Shown here: positions 12,769-27,078 of the stretch, piece after piece
Position numbering within the stretch: position 1 is the stretch's first letter
Layout: the number at the start of each line of letters is the position of its first letter
Source: Theobroma cacao
Lineage: Eukaryota; Streptophyta; Magnoliopsida; Malvales; Malvaceae
NCBI RefSeq assembly: GCF_000208745.1
Contig: NC_030852.1
Location: 32,971,379 to 33,035,378 of the forward strand
Length of the DNA: 64,000 nucleotides
Direction of reading: 5' to 3'
Notes under the pieces: model-generated
Databases searched by the model: none
What the model was told of the DNA's origin: nothing
Seen by the model: only the letters and a program-made list of their open reading frames with translations
Program-made: the position numbers and the translations under genes

Positions 12769-14910
12769 GTGTTTTCCTTTGGGGTGTCTGTGTTGCTTGT
12801 CAGAGCCTAGCTTCCCACGTAAGGTTTGTGGTTGTGTGTTTAGGTGTGTAAGTGTAGTCTTGTTGATATGAATCTTGGGTGACTTTGACATGTATTTTTT
12901 TTTGTTGACAATGTTGTTAATGCTCCCGGGGTTCCTTGTTTAATTTGTTGGGAATATCATTCTTTTAATACCTATAATTTATGTACTGATGACAATTCAT
13001 CAATTTTCAATACAGTTTAACCTCATGTGTCTAGATTTACATCTGTTGCTTTTCTGCAGATGGCATCTATATCTGCCTGGTTTCACACACTTGTGCTTAA
13101 ATTCATTTCTCTCTCGTTCTCTCATGCACACATACATATATGCATATGTTTGTGCATTGGTGGGTGTGTATATGAATTATGAACTTGCACATTTGATGCA
13201 CCTTTCCAATTTGGTTGGTGGTTGTAGTAATGCTGTGATAAGATAGGCATTTATTTGATACACAGCTCCTATGATAAGATGTGTTGTGGAGAAAATAAAT
13301 TATGACTGGTGTAGTAGTTGTTAGTTGTTACTCCTCAATGAAGGTTTAAATTTCAGGGTTGGGTTCTTACTTTTGGTCTTGTCTAAATGCCTGTCCTCCT
13401 CCCTCCACCCAAAACAAGTAACTGTAGCAACATGTACGCTTAAGAAATATTTAATGAGATGGGATGAAAATGGGAAATCAGCAAACGAACGTGATTTTAA
13501 ACTTGAGAATGACAACCAACCAGGGAAAACAAAAAGGATCTGCTGGTCCTACTTTTAGGTCCATCTGCGGTAGAAGATAATGAGTCTAGCTGGAAATCAT
13601 GCTTCCTTGAAGGTTATGTGGTATCTTTCCCTCGCTTTGCTACTGCAAAGCCAGCTCGATTGCTAGTATTCGTTTGCCCTTCTAGAGATTGAGACGGAAG
13701 AAGACCCTGGGCCAGTGTTCTGTCAAATGGAAGCATCAAACGCTGCACAGCACAGCCCTCTTCCTTTCCCTATTATTATTATTATTATTGGGTTTTGATT
13801 CTAAATTCTCTTCAGTCTCGTCGCTTTTGCAGTAGCTGCATTACCATTGTGATTAAGCATGTCATAACATCGAGTCATTTACTTCCGTTTAGCAACCAAG
13901 GTATCGGGTGACCCGTATGAAGCAGACTGAAGAAATTGACTACGATCTTAAACTACTTGCAAATACAAGAATGAAGATCCTTAGTCCGGGTCATCGTGTG
14001 CTAGCATTAGCTGATCAAAGCAGACGTCAAACTTACAAAACATTCTATCCCTGTTGCCCGTAAGGCCTCATTCAATGTTGCCAAGTACGGACCCATTTTG
14101 CAGTGGAATTATTGTCTCTTGTCTTTTGCCAGTTGAGAGTTAGAAAGAACCTGCTTCGCATAAATTTGGCTTCCGCAATCCGTATATTGAACAGCTCAGT
14201 CCATGCATGACTCCTTGTTTGCCCAAGAATTCACACACCAATAAACTATTGTCCCAGAAAAGCAATGGTTATTAGTAAATTAAACTATTGATTAATATTT
14301 ATTTATTTCCTTATTAATGTCCAGGTTCTTAATAACTTTACAAGTGAGGTTATGTTGGAGTTGCAAAGGCTGCTGCATTTTGACGCATTTTCGTTTCTGC
14401 TTTTGTAGGGCAAGCGGGAGAGAGGGAGGGACAACTTGAAAGGAAATACCCCTTTACAAAGTCTATGAGAGTGTGGGGGTGCTCTATGTGGAGAGCCTTT
14501 GTCATCATGTTAACCCACCATTGGGCGCATCCTATGCCTACTTTCAGCTTTACAACTCACGCGTAACTGATTACAGCAAGTTTTCAGAGTCCTAAATACT
14601 CCAATTTGGGTCGGTTTTTCTTCCTTGGATCCAGCATCCTATGCTGAAATAACTCCATTTTTGTCCAGCATCAGTGGGGTTTAAGGTTTCTTTTTTTTGA
14701 AAAGTAATAAATTCATTCATATCATAAAAGGAAGGAAAGAATTCCCCCAACCCCCCCTTCCCCTTCTTGGTCATTACATATCAATGGGGTTTAAGTTAAT
14801 AACATTATATTAACTTTAACTAATTAGCACTTTCATAAATCAACAAATTTTCTATTTTATGCTATGAATCAAAATTTAAGCTGAACCAACTCTTTTTATT
14901 GGTTGGAATC
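12769..14910. other. SKU5-like 3' UTR and intergenic DNA
   Basis: The 3' UTR probably ends within the first few hundred bases. The rest has no recognisable gene. There is an (ATT)n microsatellite at about 13771-13789. Near 14690 a T-run is followed by GAAAAGTAATAAATTCATTC, which looks like the reversed poly-A tail of a retroposed fragment. Confidence 0.55.
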
Positions 14911-16050
14911 AGGGGCGGAGGGTAGTGTAACTATGGCCCCCAAAATTTTTAAAATTTTTTATTATATATATATATATATATATTAATGGCCCTTTCAAAA
15001 TTTTTAGTAATTTTTACTTATTATATATTTTTTAATAATCTCTTTCAAAATTTATGGAATTATTTATTATATATTTTTAATGCTTCCCTCAAAATGATTT
15101 TTTTAATATTAATATAAATAAAAATAATAATAAAATGACCTTATAAACTTTACTTAACTTTACCCTAATTTAAATTTCTTCACACCTCGTTCTCCCTCTT
15201 TCTTTCTCTCTTTTATTTTTTTTATTTTTACTTTAATCTTTGCTTTGTAACTCACTATAAAAATACATTTCATTTCTCAAAAGAAATTCATGAGTTTCTG
15301 AGCTTGAATAAAGAATGACGGAGACTACTCACCATCATAGTGTAAAATTAAGAGGAGGTAAAGTTTTTTTTTATTTTTTTATATTATTTAACTATTTATA
15401 TATTTAATCATTGTGCAAAAATTTGTATATCGTATTTAACTATTTTTATTTTTTACATTACAATTTTATATTTAGTATTTTAAATTTAAATAGAAATAAA
15501 ATAATAATGTTGGATGTTGGTTATCCATTGATTAGGACTTGATCTTGGGTTTTTTTTTTTTTTTTATGTTAGTGGTCTAATGTGCTTGCTCTTTTTTTTG
15601 TTGTCAGGCATTTTTGTTTTCTTTGAGCAACCATCTAGTTTTTAGAGTGGTTTTTCCATGTAATTGTATAAGTTTTCAAGTGGTTGGTCAATCAAAAGTT
15701 CAATAAAAACACTTTTTTTTAAAAAAAATTCAAGTTTGATTAAAGTACAAGTAAGTTTTAAATAATTCTTTTACACTTGAGTCATCAAATCTCAATACTT
15801 CAAATCATGAAAAAAAATAATATGAATCAAAACATACTAAATTCAATTTTGAAGAAATAGATGCTTTTCAAGTAAAATATGATACTTATAAAACTATTAT
15901 AAGTCTTTTTTTTATTTTTTTATTTACATATTATATAAAATTATTATTTATTATAAATTTTTATTTTTTTAAATTTAATGTATTAATTTTAAAATTTTTA
16001 TATTTTTTTCATCTTCGATCCCTTCAATAAAAATTAACTAACTCAACCCC
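14911..16050. mobile_element. Degraded TIR DNA-transposon remnant, non-coding
   Basis: The left end reads AGGGGCGGAGGGTAGT and continues into GGCCCCCAAAATTTTTAAAA. The right end, read on the other strand, begins GGGGTTGAGTTAGTT and continues TTTTTATTGAAGGGATCG. The GGGGCGGAG start with a following CCCCCAAAATTTT is a common pattern at the ends of plant hAT/MULE-type elements (recalled, not searched). The interior is extremely AT-rich and has no transposase ORF. No clear target duplication is visible at these borders, so exact ends and class are uncertain. Confidence 0.4.
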
Positions 16051-19000
16051 TTATTGAAATAGCTTTACAATGTACTCAAATATTCTTCACTCTCCTCATT
16101 ATTATTATTTTTTATTTTAGTAGATTTATGTTTATTGTACTAGTATCAATTATGATTTGAATCAGCCTTTATGGAATAGTGATGGATTCGGTGGGGGCCT
16201 GAGAATAAGTACAATCATGAATAATCACAACACTAACACTATTTCATTGTATGATTGTGTTCCCCACCATTGAGCAAATTAAGGGCTTGTTGTAATCCTC
16301 TTCGGATTGCCATGCACCTCTTTTCGCCCGCTTTTGGCTCACTGGATCATCAGCAGGACATGGGCCAGCACCGGCAATTTTTAAAAATATTGGGATTCGA
16401 TTGGCTTGGTCGATGAATCAGCTAAAACCCCAAGTACCAAAAGGTATACACCAGAATTTTGTTGGAAAACTGACACCACATTCCACCATGGGCGCCTGCC
16501 TACGAAGCCCACTTAGCTGGACCAAATTGTAAAGGGGCTGGCCTGGCCTGACCTGACCTGTCAGATCGAAGCAATCATGCCAATGGGGCTGCAGGATTCT
16601 CCGGGATGGTCGCCGGTGGCCTCATTGAGTTTTTTTCTTGACGGTCTCCGGTCTCCGGGCTCCATTAATGAGGCTACCCTCAACTTCATTTTTTGCGTAA
16701 AACGTAAATGCATGTTCTATTTTCCTCTGTTGTGTTTGTATGTGGGTGGATTGCCTATGTAAAATTTGCTAGATGTTACGTTTTGGTGATAAAATACATG
16801 AGTCAATATTATGGAATACTTAAACTAATAAATCAAGGTGAGCATACTCGGTATTTTGGTCTATTCAGCATTAAAGAACCGTCTCCAAAGGACATCATTA
16901 ATCATGTGGATTAGTGCTGAATAGCTTTTTTATTTTTTTTGAAAAGCAAATGGATTTCATTTCATTACAAGAAACTACCCTTGGTTTGGTAGTAATGCGG
17001 GTGCATGCAGAGGGTAAGTTACCCCGTCGTAACTGCCCTGCGTATACAGACAACAATACTACAATAGACATTGCTGTGTGGTGCTGGATAGCCATTTTAA
17101 CACACATCCTGATTTAATTGGGGAGTTTAACGAATTCCACACAAGAAACTCCACCCGAGTTTTGTCTATCACAAATTCATGCTTGTGCACTACATTCATC
17201 ATGAAAGCAAATGCATTTGATTTTAAAATTTTTTAATTTTTTTGAGTTGGAATTTGACTTTTTTTCTTAATTTATAGGGCTCTTATTTAGTTTGTTTTCT
17301 TTTTTTTTTTAAATAAATTCCCTTTAGCCTAGGAGTGAAAAGGGGTAGAGATGATGTTGTGTCTACTAGAATATTACCCACATTAAAAAGCCCTATCTTA
17401 TTGACATAGTTTGAAATAAATTTCTGTCTTTTAAAGTAGAAAATCTGCTTCAGAAATTTGAGTCAATCAAACATTTTATAGTCAATGAGTAAGTAAAAGC
17501 CTGAACGATCCTCTAAATGAGATATTGAATGTTAGTATTTTGATCTTTTTCAAAACGTGACAAGAATTTAGAACAATTAAAGGTTGGCAAGCAAGATAAT
17601 ATTCATAGAACACAGATCGATTGAGAATTGACATGCATTGAATTATTATTATTATTATTATTGGAAAAAGATTTTGTAAAATTCTAGTGAAAAAAGGCAA
17701 TGGAATTTTCTGTCCTGAGAAATTCGAAGCTTGGCTGATCTTAAATTATATATGAACTCACATCACTCTGAAATCCTAAAAGTCAAGGATTGGCTAAGTA
17801 TATTGCCATCCCCTTTACCAATCAATATACGGCAAAGAATAAGCTATGCGGTCTTCATCGCCATTTGTATCAAATACAGCCTCATACTTTCCTTGTTATT
17901 CAGTCAAATTAAGACCAAGGATTTGGTATTCCTAAGTTTATATATAGTAAACCCTCAAGCATATATATCAACACGAGCAATTAAAATTTTAGATTATATT
18001 TTCCACCAGACAGACCACGTTGAAGATTTCATTAACGTGTGTAATTAGTTGCCCTTATTTTGAGGTCTAGTGACTGATAATATGACCCTAAAGACAACAC
18101 TAGGTTTCCCTCTTTTGAAGCAAACCTAAAAGCAACCACACGCACATGCATATTTATATGATAACAGGTAATTCCTAATTTGATAAGAGATGTGATCACG
18201 CTGCCTTCAGTTAGTTTCTCATGAAAATGACTTCAGATTTACCGACATACAAGAACATCTCAACTTCTTCCACGTTTTTTAGTACTCAGCTCAATTATAA
18301 AAGCAATAATTGTACCTCACATGTTGAGGAAATATCGAATGGACTGATGGACATGCAACCACTCTAGTAAATGAAGCAGTTCAGTTAGATATTTGATAGA
18401 TTCCATAGTATTCTCAAATGGTCAAAGTATTGCAAACCAGCCTAAGATGCCAAAACATAAAATATAATATTTTAAATCAATATAAAAGTGAAGAAAATTA
18501 TATATATTACTAAATCTGTGCCAAGTAGTATTTTTTTTTTTTGCAAAGAAGAACTATACTTCATTCCATTTTTCAAGTTTAAAGATTTTACACCTAACAA
18601 TGCCGGTGACAAAAGCATAAGAAATATCAATAAAAAAAAGAGAACCCAACACCCAAATACCGGTGCCAGATTGTATTTTACTTGATCACTTATAATGATA
18701 TGTATATTATTATGACATAAATTAATGGAAGAATATATTTAATAAATAGGGCTATTTTTCTTAAGTGATCATGAAGCAAGAAACTGATTGATTAACAGAA
18801 AGAAAGGAAAACATTGTGAAACACATGAGACAGTAAACTAGAAGTAGTTGATTAGCAAGAGTCACCAGTGAGAAACGACATTAAGAGAGTCAGGTTTTTT
18901 CAAGCAAAGGTTGACACAGGATATTATCTAAAACTAAAAGTACATACTAAATTAGATCAAAATATAAACATTAAAAGGGGTCCAGTAGCAGATGGGTTAT

Positions 19001-19198
19001 AATGAAAGTAATAGTACTAGAGTAGCCAAACTTGACCGGCAATTTTTTGACCAGCAAGTTCTTCTTCCCATCACTACAAATCATAAGCTGCTGCGACCAA
19101 GACTGCTCTGAGAGAAGAGATATATATAGAGAGAGAGGGAGAGAGACCTAATGGCAGATTGCAAGACGGGGAACAAAGGAAAGTAGCAGTCTCACTGC
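16051..19198. other. Intergenic DNA between the TE remnant and the YABBY gene
   Basis: No gene recognised. Contents: a small CCTG-type direct repeat near 16540-16560; two T-headed segments (about 16927 and 18529) resembling reversed retroposon tails; (ATT)n at about 17642-17661. The last few hundred bases (about 18900-19198) are presumably the 3' UTR and terminator side of the minus-strand YABBY gene. Confidence 0.55.
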
Positions 19199-21675
19199 TT
19201 AATAAGGAGAGACACCCACATTAGCTGAAGCAAAAAACCCATCTTTTATGAGAACGTCCTCTCCTTCCTACAAGAGACTCAAAAGGAAAGAAGTTCGATC
19301 AGTTTAAGTAATATCTATAAAGCTCAACTGGTCTTTTTCTTTTTTTGGGTTTATATTTTTGTCCATGGGGTATGGGGGGAAAGGGTGCAAAAGTCACCTG
19401 TTGGCGCACGTTAGTCTTCTTCGGAGTCTGATCCGGCATGAGGCCGAAGTGAATATGTGGGAAGTGGGCCCACTGGAAAAAAAAAAACTAGAATTGGATC
19501 AGTCAAAAGACCCCATCAAAAGACTGTGTATAGGAATAGGAAAAAAAAAGAAGTAAATTAAATGAAACCCTAATTTGTTTTTGTGTGTGATATAAGAAAC
19601 CCTAATTTGGTAAAGAAAGAAAATCATATATTCCCAAAGATTTTTGTCTTGGATCTTACATTCTTGGCAGCTGCACTGAAGGCTTCTCTGTGAGTTATAT
19701 CAGGATTTCCAGCCTTAATGCGTTGGATCTCGTCCCTGCAGCAGAGATTCATTCACCAAATCCAATTCACATTTTTCTTTCATATGTAGCAACTTAATGT
19801 TAATGCAAACAAATGTATGTACCTACAAATTAAACCATACACACATGTATATATAGAAAATGTATTTGACATATATAAACGTCAAAAGGCTGAGCAAATA
19901 TATATATATATATGTCAAAAAAGAAAAGCCTTGAATGATTGCTTACTTGATGAATCGGTTGTACGCGGAGGGGACTCTCTGTCGCTTCTCCGGAGCTGAA
20001 AATGGACAGACAAGAGATTCAGACACATTAAATCACTATACTGACTTTTAGTGGAACTCTGCTTCTTCTTCTTCTTCTTTTTTTAATCACTTTCTCTACT
20101 GTCACTTCACCATCATTTTGTAATTTTCTCTATTCAATGTATTCATAAGATTCCTTTTCCACTATCTACATTTCCGGGAGAAGAAAATGCTCTATTATTC
20201 TTTTCCTGACTATATTTCCAGGAAAGACTGAAGCACTGTGTCAAGTGATGTTTTCTTGTCCGTAAAACTTGGCTAAGCCTATAATCAATTACCAATAACA
20301 AGGAAGCAAGAGGTTAAAGAAAAAAAAATTATTAATTAGCCTGCCTATGATGTCATCTTGGTTTTCTGGGTGATGGTGATACAGTGCTCAACTTATGTAG
20401 GAATGTGGGCAGTTTTCAGTTTTGCAACTATTAACGAAACAAAAAAATAAAAATGGACTGGCAATTATAAATGAAAAGACAAGAAAAGTTGATTTCTAAA
20501 TCAGGGCTTCTGGTTTTGAAACAGACGGCTGAAATGGCAGGCATTAGTATATTGGTGAAAAAAAGAAGGTTTCTCTTTATTTACTCTTTCTTGCCTAACA
20601 CCTTGAGAAATGACCTTCAAGATTGTAAGAAAGAGTGGAAATGGCCTGATTCATTGCCTTCTTTTGCAAGTGCTATGATCATTCCCTGCCTTTCCATTCT
20701 TTCTTTAATGACACTAGAAAACACTGTGTGTTGAACAGGAATTTTCTTTTTTGCTCAGTCAGGATTTTTTCTTATGCTGAACAGGTTTATAAAGTGCAAG
20801 ATTTTAGAGAATCTTTGAAAAAACAAGTGCACAGTGGCTTTGACAAAAACAGTTGCAAAAGTTTTAGACAAACAATCGAAGAATAAGAGTCTTGGACACT
20901 CACGTCTGTTGATAACTGGAGGCCTTGGAAGCTCATCAGCTACTCCACGAGTTGGTAAGGCGAAGTCATTTGTGTTGGTTTGATTCAGCAAAAAGTTCTG
21001 AGATGGATTTGAGATCTCTTCCTGGAATAAAGGCATCAAACCAGGCTCAAAATAAAAAATTCATTTCTAGTTCTAGATGCCATGAAATACGAATAACAAG
21101 TAGTTTTTGTTAGTAAATAAGAACGAAAAAAATGTTTAGCAGTTTAATTAGAAAAAACTATAGTAAATTAAAATTGCTTATACATCGTAATGTATATGTA
21201 TATACCAGAAGATTGTGTGAAGGAGAGAAGAAACTGTGAGCCAAATGGAGCTGATTAGCCGAAGGCAGAAGCAACCCGCGCATGTTCACTGGTAAAAGAT
21301 TGGTGCAGTGCCCACATCGAACTGTTACAGTCTTGAACAAACTTGTGCAGGGAACACTGACCTATATAGCACAAAACAAAGAATCCCCAAAAGAAATATC
21401 CGTAGTGAAAAACATCATCCTTATGAAGGAGACATAGCCAAGGACTTAAGAAAGGAAAGAAAAGGAAAACCCTAGGTGAGACCCTAATTGGTGAACAAAA
21501 GGTTGAACAAAAACCAAAAGTGAAAAAGAGATGAAAGTAATGAATGAGCAAAGAATTAGCTAGCAAACAGTGGTAAGAATACCGCAAGGACAGTGTCGCA
21601 AATGTTGCAATGAACATAGCAGAGCTGCTCGGAGGGAGGGAGGTGGTCCAAAGACAAGGTAGAAGAGGAGGACAT
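19199..21675 (-). CDS. YAB1: YABBY transcription factor, FIL/YAB1 (YAB3) type
   Basis: Plant-specific DNA-binding regulator of abaxial identity and lamina growth in leaves and floral organs. Minus-strand exons: 21675-21583, 21361-21206, 21021-20904, 19995-19947, 19735-19660, 19472-19398, 19267-19199; all phases agree, giving 211 residues. The C2C2 zinc finger uses C23, C26, C47 and C50 (CNIC...CGHC). The HMG-like YABBY domain runs from about residue 123 ([19 protein letters not shown]) to about 175 ([12 protein letters not shown]). The linker [17 protein letters not shown], the motif [12 protein letters not shown] and the end ANVGVSPY are signatures of the FIL/YAB3 clade rather than YAB2, YAB5, CRC or INO. 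Seven exons is the usual YABBY structure. The longest intron (19996-20903) splits the linker from the YABBY domain. The start was chosen because it opens directly before the finger, with no better upstream Met. Confidence 0.95.
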
Positions 21676-22260
21676 CTTCTTTGATTCCCCTTGCCTTTCT
21701 CTTTTGAAATTGATTGATGATTGCTCTCTTTGGTGGATTGATTGATTGATTGATAGAATGACAGCTTAACCACCACCTTGGATCTGCTTTTCTTGATTAT
21801 GGTTTGTGAGAGAAAGAGAGAGAGAGTGTGTGTGAGAGGAAATAAAGAGAGAGAAGATGGATGATCTACTAGATATAAGAGGGCAAAAGAGAGAGAGAGA
21901 GAAGAGGTAAAAAAAAAACAAAGGAAGAAGAAATCCCCTCATCTCTTTCCCTTCTGTTTATTGGTCTTGTTAATGGCTAACATGTATCTCTGTACCCCAT
22001 GGATCTCAATTAGGGTACCAAAGGACATGCATGACATATTGGCATATACTACATCATGTCATCATGCATACATACATGCATATCATGAAATGTGTGGTTG
22101 GCATTCCCAAGGCAAAGTTTGTGTTTGTGCAAGTGAGAAAGAGAAAGAGAAAGAGAGAGAGAGAAAGGGCTGAGGCGGCAGATGTGGGGGAGAGGAGCAA
22201 GAAAGGGACGTGTGCATGGGGTGACATAGCTTTCACTTACTCACCTGTTGTTTTCAGCAG
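21676..22260 (-). promoter_or_regulatory. YABBY gene 5' leader and proximal promoter with CT/GA tracts
   Basis: Immediately upstream of the ATG (minus strand) are long CT-rich tracts (GA on the plus strand at about 21807-21905 and 22135-22168). GA/CT tracts of this sort are common in leaders and promoters of developmental regulators and are targets of BPC-type GAGA-binding proteins (family knowledge). Function here is inferred from position. Confidence 0.45.
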
Positions 22261-22980
22261 TTAAGAGGCTGTGTTTGTATAGTGTTTGCTTCCTTTTTCT
22301 GATAAAACTATTATTTTATACTTTCATTTGCCTCAATTTCCGAACCCAAAAACCCTAACCCTCCTTTGTACCTCCCGGATAATAAGCCCCTCAGCTCTCC
22401 TCCGCTTCCGCCTCCTAAGGGCTCTCCCATCTCCATCTATCGTCTCTGCATTTATTCATGCAAACAAATCAACATATCATGAATCATCATGGCATAATCA
22501 TCAAATCCCATGCTCTTGTTTGTAGCTTTTATTACTTCCATATACTAAAACAAAAAAAGAGTTAAAAAAAATCATAAATTTAACGTTATTGTATTTATTT
22601 AGAACTGAAAGGTTACTTTTGGTGAAATGACCACTCATTCTCTCTCGACTTACACACAGACAGAAACGTATTTAAGTCACTTGAAACCCATTTGGCAGTG
22701 TTCACAGACTTGCTCCCCCCTGTTACAACCTTTGTCCTTTCCTAAATTTCTATTTCTTTTTGGCTTATGTTTGCTAATTTGGTTAGAATCTTTTCACGCT
22801 TTCTTTTCTCAGCCAGAGATCTCTAGGGTTTTTGTTATAATTTCTGCAAAGCTACCTATCCTAACTTTGCTTTGATCATACTAATAATATACTTGCCAAA
22901 TCCCAAATGCCAATTCTCTTTTGAACATTCTTTTCTCTTCTTTCTCTCCTTTCATTCTCAACTCAAAAAGAAGTTCCTTC

Positions 22981-22999
22981 CCCCCCCCCCNCCCCCCCC
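22981..22999. repeat. Poly-C run interrupted by an undetermined base
   Basis: A homopolymer C run contains a single N at 22991. This is probably a sequencing or assembly ambiguity in the homopolymer rather than biology, so the run length should not be trusted. Confidence 0.9.
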
Positions 23000-25900
23000 A
23001 CCTCCCCCTCTTTTTAGAGATAAGTGAGTAATTAAGGAAGAATTAAATTTGCTCTCCACCATTCATTGAGTTGTGGGAATGGGGACCTTTGTAAACTCGT
23101 ATGCAACACATTAAATGTAATTGAATTTAAGTATGAAAAAGAAAATACTACAAAAAGAGTTGTAAAGTTTCTTGGCCTTTTACAACCCATCAAAATGAGG
23201 CATTCAAAATTTAAACCATACCCATTTACCATGCTGAAAGGGAAGTGAGCCTGAGAATCTGACTCACAGACTTGGATGAGATCTTTTGCTCAAAAGTCAA
23301 ATCTCAAAAGAGACGAAAGGCTAGCTATTCGCTTGCTGCCTTAATGTAAAAAAAAAAGTAGACAACTTAAATCCACTAGCAGTACAAAATGGAACTTTTT
23401 TTTTTCTCCTTCAAGTACTTCAGTACATAAATAAAACAATTGATACTAATTTGTGTTTAAAGTGCAATGAAAAACTGCATTAGGAGTTTTATAGTTTTGG
23501 TTGCACATTAATAAAACTCTCGTTGAACTAGCAAAAGAAAGAAACACTCCCATGGTGGAAAAGCATGTGCTGCATATTGCATACTGATCCTCCATTCCAA
23601 AGGCTACACACATTCTGCGGGTATATTCCTTTGGGTTATACCAAATCAATAGGGCAATGCGTACAAGAAAAAGAAACTACAAATCTGACCTGACGCTTTG
23701 GTTGTAAGTTAGACAGTCTGGTTCTAGTCTGACGTCTTACTATTTTGACGTTATCTACTTCCCGTGCTTTCCACTCTCCTAATTAAAATCAACAATATGG
23801 TACCTCAGTCACATTTTCAGATTGTATTGGCTGGCCACAAAAAAAAAAATGAAGATTTTTACTTATGAGACTATGATATTGTTTAGTTCTAGCTAAATAA
23901 AGTGTATTTTTGGTACCTTTTAATGAAGCTGTGCAACCAGGTTTTCTGGCCACAACCAGCTGGTGCTTTATTGGATGCAAATCTTGAGAAGAGAGGGAAC
24001 AACTCATGTACGAGTGGTGTCAGGATGCTATAGATCAACCCTAGGTCGGGCTTGAACGATCTCCTGACCTAAATCTTGAACATATGTATATGCATCAGCA
24101 CTTTGTAAGGATAGGGCAGATTAGATGCAGAATCTGACGCAACATTCTGAACTGTTGAAAATTGGCTCTCTTCTGCTGGAGCACAAGGCTCGAGCTCTTA
24201 ATTACGATCCTGTAGATCGGCCTACTTAACAAAAAAGCTGGTATAACCCCAGTTATATCAGTCCCACTTTTGCTAACTTTGGGGTCAGGAGAATGAGAAA
24301 TGGCTTAATACTTTGACTATGTTGGTATGTTAACTTTTTCTTTACCAAATTTAAAAAGAAAAAAAAAAAAGGGTATCAATTTTCCACGCCCTGATTGACC
24401 CGTTGCCTTTGCTACTGCTGCTTTGATGTATGAGCCTTACTGGACGTTAGTTTAAGAGGTCGTAAACCCAGAAGTGATTAACGTGATAATGCATTCACAA
24501 GGAAGACTCAACATTCTCCCAACAGTCCATGGTAATTCTGCTGTCACAATGTCAACAATCTTTCTGAATTGTTGCGAATTTAGGATCGGTATTGTGTTGC
24601 TAATTATTCTGAACAACCTTCCAAGTTTGACAATTAAAATATAGAAGTAAACTTAGAATACCTAGATTATAAGAATTTAATCTAATTGAAATATGGTACA
24701 TATTGTCGTATATATACTCCTATTTATTTTCTGTACATTTTGGGTAAGATAAATAGGAGGACTTGAACCTTTGATCCATTTTGATCTTATTTTATACATT
24801 ATATTTTTGCCAATAAAATATTGGTTTAGAAATTATATGTTCACGATTTTTGAATACACAATAGAAAATGAGATTTTACAGCTTTGTGTGTGTATATTCA
24901 GCGATCTAGAAAGATTATTCGCATGTAATAATTGCCTAATTGTAAATAGGGTTAACGTCTAGCAGTCGGAATAATTGTACGGTGATTTACCAATGAATCA
25001 AATTATTTTTGTCATCAAAAATCTTTTATCACTTTCGTAAGAGACTTTGAATGATGCAGTGATTGTGGTTTTTAATGAAATTTTAAAAAGTTTATTTTTT
25101 AAAATAATAACTTAATTGAAAACATAATTGCAACTAGCTGAGAACTGATTGGAACTCAATTTTGTGTACTTTTTGGTGATTAACATTGTGTCTTTTGCCA
25201 TGTAAAATTCCTTTACTTTTTCTCTATAGCATATTAGTAGTTTCAAACAATGTTGCTATTCATATTGTACTTACCAAGGCCAATCAAGTTAAAAAAATAA
25301 TAATATCGTAGGCAACACAATATATTTAATTTGGGGGATTAATTATATATGAATTTTAAGACCTTTTTTTTCTCCTTTTTCTTTGGAGAAGTACGATCAA
25401 CATGCAATAATTCAGTTATTCCTTTGGCTAATTTTACACTAACATATACACTAAATAGTAGGTGCCAAATTGCCAATTTGGCAAACAAAATGGAGTGACT
25501 CAGAACATTAACTTGAAAAAATAAAAAAATATATAGAGAAAAAGGCAAACGAATATTGTATATTTACTAATCTGATTCTTTCTTTCATATTATTCCTTCA
25601 TCTGCGCCCTTTCCTTTTTTGTTCTTTTAATTTTTGTGTTGGCGCCTGTTGGCTTTGAGTTATATATAATAAATTGATTTTCACTAATGACCCATCATAT
25701 GTTGGCAGTTGTCTGTGTAGACACACACACACACAAGCATGCATTCATGCCTACATGTACGAAATAAGGAAAAGCATGCAGTGTCTCTGTATAAAGCCTG
25801 CAGAAGCTATTTGTTGCTGTTTGTGGGGTTATCACCTTCTCTCTCTCTCTCTCTCTTTCTTTGATCTTATGGCTGGTGCCTGGTGTTGGTGGGGTTGGGT

Positions 25901-27015
25901 AGAAATCGATAAAGTTGATATTGAATTTGGTGTGTCTGATATTTTTGTGGCCTTATCCCATGTCCCAAGTCCCAAACTGAATCTGTGTTAGCTTTTGCCT
26001 TCCCCCTCTCTCCCCCTCTGAGATGAACGTACGTACGAGTTCAAGAGGGAGCTGATAGCTAGATTTATAGATTGATAGCTATCCATTTGGCTTGGCTTGG
26101 ATTGGAGATATGTTACCCCACATGCTTTTCCCTTGTTGCAGTTATAACTCTGCTGCATGGGCAATTGGGACTACTCTTGTTTCTGAATCACACAAAACAA
26201 GCCTATGGACATCGACTTTGATTCACCCCCCTCACTAAATAGGATAGGTTGGACTTTGGAGGGTAGCATTTACAGGTTTTTGCACTCCTTTTTAATCAAT
26301 CGATCGATCAATAATTAATTTTGGTTCCATTCTATTCTTGATCGTCTTGTTTCAATCAAGGAGTCATTGCCTGATCGTTTCAGGCTAGAAAACCTTTTAA
26401 GTTTGTGCATGGAAAGCATGCTAAAGTTTGAACCACTACTTGAAGCCTCCCCTCCTCGCTACATTATACATAACTAAGTATCATAGGAGTTTATTTCTAA
26501 ATGTAATGCTCTTCCAGATTATATGTAGGTCTATGGCATACAATGATTAAACACATTTGAGCTTGTCGGTTATGCATTTGAGGATTAATTTGTTGACCCT
26601 CGTTTCAAACTATTTACGAAAATTTATTATGCAATAAGTATATATTAGAACCTTTATCCTAAAATATGATATCACCTTATTGATTTACAACAGTTTTATG
26701 CAAGATTAATAACATCAACTTATACTAAGAATCGACAATTATTCTTTCACTTCTTCATATCTTTTAATTATGTTAAGTATATATAGATGATGTATGTTAT
26801 ATGTTTCAAACTAAATAAATATATATCCAATTCTAGTACCCCTTCATGATCTTGCAATTGTAAGGTTTTGATCAAAGCTTAGGTTGGTCATGAGGCTAAT
26901 GAAGATTAAACTTAGGGTCCGTTTGGTTCTGGGTTTTGAGATATGCCTCCAAAATGTGATTTTGAGTAAAAAGATGTGTCATTACTCACTTGGGTATGTA
27001 TTAATTGTTTTAACT

Positions 27016-27022
27016 TATATAT

Positions 27023-27069
<47 letters not shown>

Positions 27070-27078
27070 TATATATAT
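27016..27078. repeat. Long (TA)n tract with AAT interruptions
   Basis: About 63 bp of nearly pure TA dinucleotides broken by two TAAAT units. An ORF translated across it on the minus strand is only an Ile/Tyr repeat and is not a gene. Confidence 0.9.

Noticed and set aside
21255..21776. 173-codon minus-strand ORF over the YABBY 5' region
   Set aside because: It runs through intron 1 in a different frame from YABBY exons 1 and 2, whose translation gives a perfect zinc finger.
26915..26928. GGGTCCGTTTGGTT as one end of a MITE
   Set aside because: No matching inverted end was found within the next kilobase; the (TA)n tract follows, so no element can be delimited.
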